Shown here piece after piece: positions 6,546 to 9,430 of a stretch of DNA of 9,430 nt. The notes below the pieces were generated by a model. The model searched no databases and was not told the origin of the DNA. It saw only the letters and a program-made list of their open reading frames with translations. This DNA comes from Prevotellaceae bacterium UBA4301 (GTDB lineage: Bacteria > Bacteroidota > Bacteroidia > Bacteroidales > Bacteroidaceae): positions 17,088 through 26,517 of the forward strand of contig DGUV01000059.1 in the NCBI GenBank assembly GCA_002395775.1. Reading direction: 5' to 3'. Every line of letters begins with the position of its first letter. Position 1 is the first letter of the stretch. Position numbers and translations under genes: made by a program.

Positions 6546-6671
6546 CTATCTTTTCAGATACTTCATCACCTTGCTGCCCTGCTTCACGATGTACACGCCC
6601 TTTTCGGGCACGGCATGGAGCCGCACACCCTGCAAGGAGTAAATCTCCACAGGAGCATCCTCATCAAACGA
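6546..6671 (-). other. C-terminal sorting-type tail of the fucosidase (putative T9SS type A domain)
   Basis: The last 40 or so residues contain an IYSLQG strand, a short loop, then GVYIVKQGSKVMKYLKR. This layout (IYxxxG, GxYIV, basic end) is that of type IX secretion C-terminal domains common in Prevotella and relatives, which guide export across the outer membrane and are then removed. The family assignment is by eye. The same tail, also similar at DNA level, ends the rhamnosidase. Confidence 0.55.
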
Positions 6672-8075
6672 AGTCGTCACATTTTCGATGGCATCAGGCT
6701 CATCCCCACTGCCATAGCGAAGCAGTTTCACGCCGCTGGCACGCAAGTTGTTCGTCACCACATTGGAGAAGTCTGCCTGCCAGCCCATATACATCTTCGT
6801 ATCCTCTTCGAGGGTGAAGAAGATGCCACGGAAAGAGCCGTCGGCAGAAGCGAGTTTCACCTTCTCGTATGCGATGGATTGAGTGGAAATCTCGCTGGTG
6901 TTCACCAACTTGTCGGAGGCAAAGATGTAGAGGTCTTCATTTGCCTCGTCGGAAGGATAGGAAGCACCAAAGTAGTAGCGACCAGCCTTCAGGTCTGCCA
7001 ACTGATAGAGACGCACATTGCTGATGTCATAGCCATGCTCAGGGTAGGCGTTGTTGTTCCACCACACCTCCAGATGCAAGCAGTCGTAGCCCTTGATGCC
7101 GTCGATGCCCGCCTGATTGTCAAAGCCGAAGTTCTCCACCGTCCAGTAGAGCGGAGCACCAAAGCGTTCGCCATTGTCAGTCTCAGGAGTGCGGGCGAAG
7201 TTGTCTGCCTCTTTCAGCACCTCTACGGTGATGTCCTCATAGCCTGTCGCAACAGGAGCACCACCCACATTCTTGCCATTGGCGAGGAAGTCGTTGTAGG
7301 CGTCGTTCAAAGCGTTATAGGCTTCATTTATCTCTTCCAGGTCTGCCGACTCCTCCACTTTCTTAGCCTCATCCACGACAGCCATCAACTTTTCCAAAGC
7401 CTCAGGAGCATAGAAACCCGTATTTTCATTCACTTTCACGCCCTTCAAGGCATCTTCCACACCTGCAATGCTCTCCTGCAAGGTTGCATACGACATCGTG
7501 CCATAATAGAGCAGTTTCACGCCGCTGGCACGCAAGTTGTTCGTCACCACATTGGAGAAGTCTGCCTGCCAGCCCATATACACCTTCGTATCCTCTTCGA
7601 GGGTGAAGAAGATGCCACGGAAAGAGCCGTCGGCAGAAGCGAGTTTCACCTTCTCGTATGCGATGGATTGAGTGGAAATCTCGCTAGTGTTCACCAACTT
7701 GTCGGAGGCAAAGATGTAGAGGTCTTCATTTGCCTCGTCGGAAGGATAGGAAGCACCAAAGTAGTAGCGACCAGCCTTCAGGTCTGCCAACTGATAGAGA
7801 CGCACATTGCTGATGTCATAGCCATGCTCAGAGTAGGCGTTGTTGTTCCACCACACCTCCAGATGCAAGCAGTCGTAGCCCTTGATGCCGTCGATGCCCG
7901 CCTGATTATCAAAGCCGAAGTTCTCCACCGTCCAGTAGAGCGGAGCACCAAAGCGTTCGCCATTGTCGGTCTCAGGAGTGCGGGCGAAGTTGTCTGCCTC
8001 GCTGAACACTTCGATGGTCAAGTCTTCGCTTCCAGCCGTGATGGGAGCACCACCCACATTTTTGCTATTCTTCAC
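6546..8075 (-). CDS. Downstream half of the split fucosidase: two near-identical beta modules, helical linker and secretion-type tail
   Basis: This frame is in phase with the fucosidase upstream and separated from it by a single TAG, so it is most likely the C-terminal 500 residues of that protein. Counting from the GTG at 8075: end of linker 2 (1-10), beta module 2 (about 18-191), helical linker 3 (about 195-266, with a NTGFY motif and an EINEAYNALNDAYNDF helix), beta module 3 (about 281-454) and a C-terminal tail (about 469-509) of IYSLQG, GVYIVKQG and a basic end, as in type IX secretion sorting domains. Modules 2 and 3 are nearly identical; module 1 upstream is a diverged relative (shared YWTVENF, AGxYYFGA, SIAY, QAD). 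There is no signal peptide. A purine-rich AGGAGG lies 5 bases before the GTG, so internal restart is conceivable, but Bacteroidota rarely depend on such sites. The modules are probably accessory or glycan-binding; no binding specificity can be read. Confidence 0.6.
   Translation of the reverse strand: MKNSKNVGGAPITAGSEDLTIEVFSEADNFARTPETDNGERFGAPLYWTVENFGFDNQAGIDGIKGYDCLHLEVWWNNNAYSEHGYDISNVRLYQLADLKAGRYYFGASYPSDEANEDLYIFASDKLVNTSEISTQSIAYEKVKLASADGSFRGIFFTLEEDTKVYMGWQADFSNVVTNNLRASGVKLLYYGTMSYATLQESIAGVEDALKGVKVNENTGFYAPEALEKLMAVVDEAKKVEESADLEEINEAYNALNDAYNDFLANGKNVGGAPVATGYEDITVEVLKEADNFARTPETDNGERFGAPLYWTVENFGFDNQAGIDGIKGYDCLHLEVWWNNNAYPEHGYDISNVRLYQLADLKAGRYYFGASYPSDEANEDLYIFASDKLVNTSEISTQSIAYEKVKLASADGSFRGIFFTLEEDTKMYMGWQADFSNVVTNNLRASGVKLLRYGSGDEPDAIENVTTSFDEDAPVEIYSLQGVRLHAVPEKGVYIVKQGSKVMKYLKR
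6721..7211 (-). repeat. Copy 2 of a 491-bp near-identical intragenic repeat (beta module 3)
   Basis: This block matches 7510-8000 at a constant offset of 789 bases (263 codons). I count five substitutions in 491 bases, at 6794, 6897, 7043, 7119 and 7179, with no indels. Three are synonymous and two change residues (Met/Val and Pro/Ser). Identity stops abruptly at both ends: the flanking linkers share only scattered residues. Confidence 0.9.
7510..8000 (-). repeat. Copy 1 of the 491-bp near-identical intragenic repeat (beta module 2)
   Basis: Partner of 6721-7211. It covers most of beta module 2, from the ADNFARTPETDNGERFG stretch to the ASGVKLL strand. The amber codon lies 85 bases outside this block, so it is not a simple product of mis-assembly between the two copies. 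Confidence 0.9.
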
Positions 8076-8084
8076 GAAGTCCTC

Positions 8085-9430
8085 CTACAAGCTGCTCACC
8101 TCGAAGTAAGCCTTGGTTGCCTCCTCGCCAGTCAAGCCCTCAGCCTTTTCGAGCCATTCGTCGCAGAGGGCACGCATCTTCAGCCACGAAGCCTTGTTGT
8201 AGAAGCCCGTGTTGTCGCTCACCTTCGTCTCCATGTCCATCAGTTGACCGTCCATGTCGAGCAAGAGATTCTCCAACGCATACTCGTTGGCATCAGCCAG
8301 TCGGTAGAGAGCCACCTTTTCGGCACGGAACTCCTGCTCGCCTGCACCATTCTGTAAGTCTGCCTGGAAACCGATATAGACCTCCTGCTCCTCGTCCAGT
8401 TTGAACCACAAGCCACACAACTGCCTGTCCTCCGATGCCTCGGAGATGGGGTAGTAAGCAATGGATTTCTGCGGAAGGTCTGCCGTGCCATACAGAGCGT
8501 CAGCCACAAACATATAGGCGTTCACGCTCAGGTTATAATGTGTGTTATATCCTGCTCCGAAATAGTAAGAACCTGCGGGGAGGGTCACTTTCCTGTAGAT
8601 GCGGGCATCAGTCAGGTCGCCCTCGTCGTTGTTCTGGCGGTCGTCCCAAAGCCCCAGATAGAGAGCCTCCTTGCCCGAATACTTATCCAGACCCGCCTTC
8701 ACGCCGTCGTTGTTGCTCTGAAGGATGTTGAAGTTCTCCACCGTCCAGTACATCGGGTCGCCAAAACGCTTGTCGCCGCCACCCTGACGCGTGAAGTTCT
8801 CAGCCTCGACCAGATAGTCGATGGTCACGTCACGTTCATACTCACCCTCGAACTTGCCGCCCTTGTTGGTGCCGTTCGCCAAGAAGTCGTTATACGCATC
8901 CAGCAACGCCCGTTCGGCAGCCTCAATCTCGGCATCTGTAGCGTCCTTGCCCACCTTCTTCGCCTCATATACAGCCTCTTGAATCGTGGGCAGATAGAGC
9001 GTGCTCAGTTTGCCCGTGTTGAGATAACTTGCCTCGGCTCTCATCGTGGCGATGTAAGCCTCCATCGACGTGATGGCATCCTGCAAAGCCTCGTATGCCG
9101 ACTGCTCCACGTCCTCCACCTCGATGGCAAACACAGGGGCGATGGCGTTGGTACGGGTGGATGGCACCATCACCGTCAACCCCTCAATGCCCTGCGAGAA
9201 CTCGATGTTGCCGTCATAGCCCAGCAGTTTGACGCTCTTCACCTTGCCGCTGTAGTATTCACTGGATCTGGAGAAACTCTTGAAGGAGAAGCGACCTGCT
9301 GCCGGCCAGGCAAGGATGGTGGCATAAATCTTGCCGTCCTTCTGCACATAACGCACATCCTTCGCCGAGTAGTTAGCCCCCTCGTTGAATCCCTGTGCCG
9401 AGAGCGGATTGGCTGCTTCAGCGAGTGGAC
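8085..9430 (-). CDS. Alpha-L-fucosidase (GH29), C-terminal part, cut by the window edge and ended by an in-frame TAG
   Basis: The first roughly 105 residues visible from the edge (about 9111-9428) match the C-terminal beta domain that follows the GH29 barrel: a YSAKDVRYVQKDGKIYAT stretch, an ILAWP motif, VKLLGYDG, then a SQGIEGLTV strand. GH29 enzymes hydrolyse alpha-L-fucosyl residues with retention; the catalytic barrel and signal peptide lie beyond 9430 and cannot be checked. A helical linker follows (about 8865-9101, FIVAR-like, ending AYNDFLANG), then beta module 1 (about 8298-8831, DUF5013-like by eye) and a second helical linker. The frame is open at the edge, 24 codons above the first GTG, so that GTG at 9356 is not a real start. 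TAG at 8085-8087 ends the frame inside linker 2, but the same frame then continues open for another 1.5 kb to a sorting-type tail. I read this as one gene with a nonsense mutation or sequence error. The family call is firm; the extra-domain names are tentative. Confidence 0.8.
   Translation of the reverse strand, partial: PLAEAANPLSAQGFNEGANYSAKDVRYVQKDGKIYATILAWPAAGRFSFKSFSRSSEYYSGKVKSVKLLGYDGNIEFSQGIEGLTVMVPSTRTNAIAPVFAIEVEDVEQSAYEALQDAITSMEAYIATMRAEASYLNTGKLSTLYLPTIQEAVYEAKKVGKDATDAEIEAAERALLDAYNDFLANGTNKGGKFEGEYERDVTIDYLVEAENFTRQGGGDKRFGDPMYWTVENFNILQSNNDGVKAGLDKYSGKEALYLGLWDDRQNNDEGDLTDARIYRKVTLPAGSYYFGAGYNTHYNLSVNAYMFVADALYGTADLPQKSIAYYPISEASEDRQLCGLWFKLDEEQEVYIGFQADLQNGAGEQEFRAEKVALYRLADANEYALENLLLDMDGQLMDMETKVSDNTGFYNKASWLKMRALCDEWLEKAEGLTGEEATKAYFEVSSL

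Larger units (their letters stand above)
6546..9430 (-). pseudogene. Merged view: one fucosidase reading frame interrupted by a single amber codon
   Basis: If the TAG at 8085-8087 is read as a sense codon, the whole stretch is one uninterrupted frame running GH29 C-terminal domain, linker 1, beta 1, linker 2, beta 2, linker 3, beta 3, sorting-type tail. Aligning linker 2 with linker 3 places the TAG exactly at the Tyr of AYNDF in linker 3, so one third-base change (TAC or TAT to TAG) explains it. The neighbouring rhamnosidase and this gene itself both end with TAG just after their tails, which argues against genome-wide recoding of TAG. If the stop is real, the product loses two beta modules and its tail. 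Confidence 0.6.

Noticed and set aside
3479..6817. Two plus-strand frames of over 500 codons (3479-5026 and 5201-6817)
   Set aside because: Both are antisense to the rhamnosidase, rich in His/Arg/Val as complement-strand shadows are, and show no domain.
8085..8087. Reassignment of TAG to an amino acid
   Set aside because: TAG is used as a plausible true stop for the rhamnosidase and again at the end of the fucosidase frame, and the site aligns with Tyr rather than Gln, so a point mutation or read error is simpler.
6264..8357. 697-codon plus-strand frame spanning two minus-strand genes
   Set aside because: It lies opposite the well-supported rhamnosidase and fucosidase frames, mirrors their internal repeat, has no recognisable motif, and follows from GC-rich codon use on the other strand.

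Overview
The window reads as a Bacteroidales (Bacteroidota) chromosome segment, probably of the Prevotella/Bacteroides kind. The evidence is: carbohydrate-active enzymes typical of polysaccharide utilization loci, promoter elements of the Bacteroidota TTG-N20-TAnnTTTG type, A-rich leaders instead of Shine-Dalgarno sites, and two proteins ending in the same short tail that resembles a type IX secretion sorting domain. Every protein gene I can support is on the minus strand; the long plus-strand frames opposite the enzymes are antisense shadows.

Read in the direction of transcription (right to left): the right edge holds the C-terminal part of a GH29 alpha-L-fucosidase, whose catalytic domain lies outside the window. 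It is followed by three copies of an alternating helical-linker plus beta-module unit and a sorting-type tail. The frame is cut by one in-frame TAG at 8085-8087 and otherwise stays open to 6546. Twenty-five bases later begins a secreted GH78 alpha-L-rhamnosidase of 1125 residues (3143-6520), with a discoidin-like insert whose halves appear in swapped order and the same type of tail. The two genes are probably one operon for removing terminal fucose and rhamnose from a complex glycan.

The 1657 bases between the rhamnosidase and the next enzyme (1486-3142) are AT-rich and hold more than spacer: a mosaic inverted-repeat block and a strong hairpin after the rhamnosidase, operator-like dyads, and a compact unit with a good promoter, two unrecognised small ORFs (37 and 34 codons) and an intrinsic terminator. 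Beyond it lie a second terminator and two copies of a paired G-tract repeat. A secreted CE1-type esterase (316-1485) follows with its own -7 element. Its stop codon lies inside the second copy of a 120-137 bp AT-rich direct repeat (1-119 and 185-321), and the two copies flank a GC-rich palindrome.

The strongest items for a second look are the amber codon that interrupts the fucosidase extension exactly where a sibling module has Tyr, the 99% identical core of two beta modules between diverged linkers, the two-peptide unit with repeated TTG-cga-CAA dyads upstream, and the swapped halves of the discoidin insert. No SusC/SusD pair, regulator, RNA gene, CRISPR array or complete mobile element is visible.
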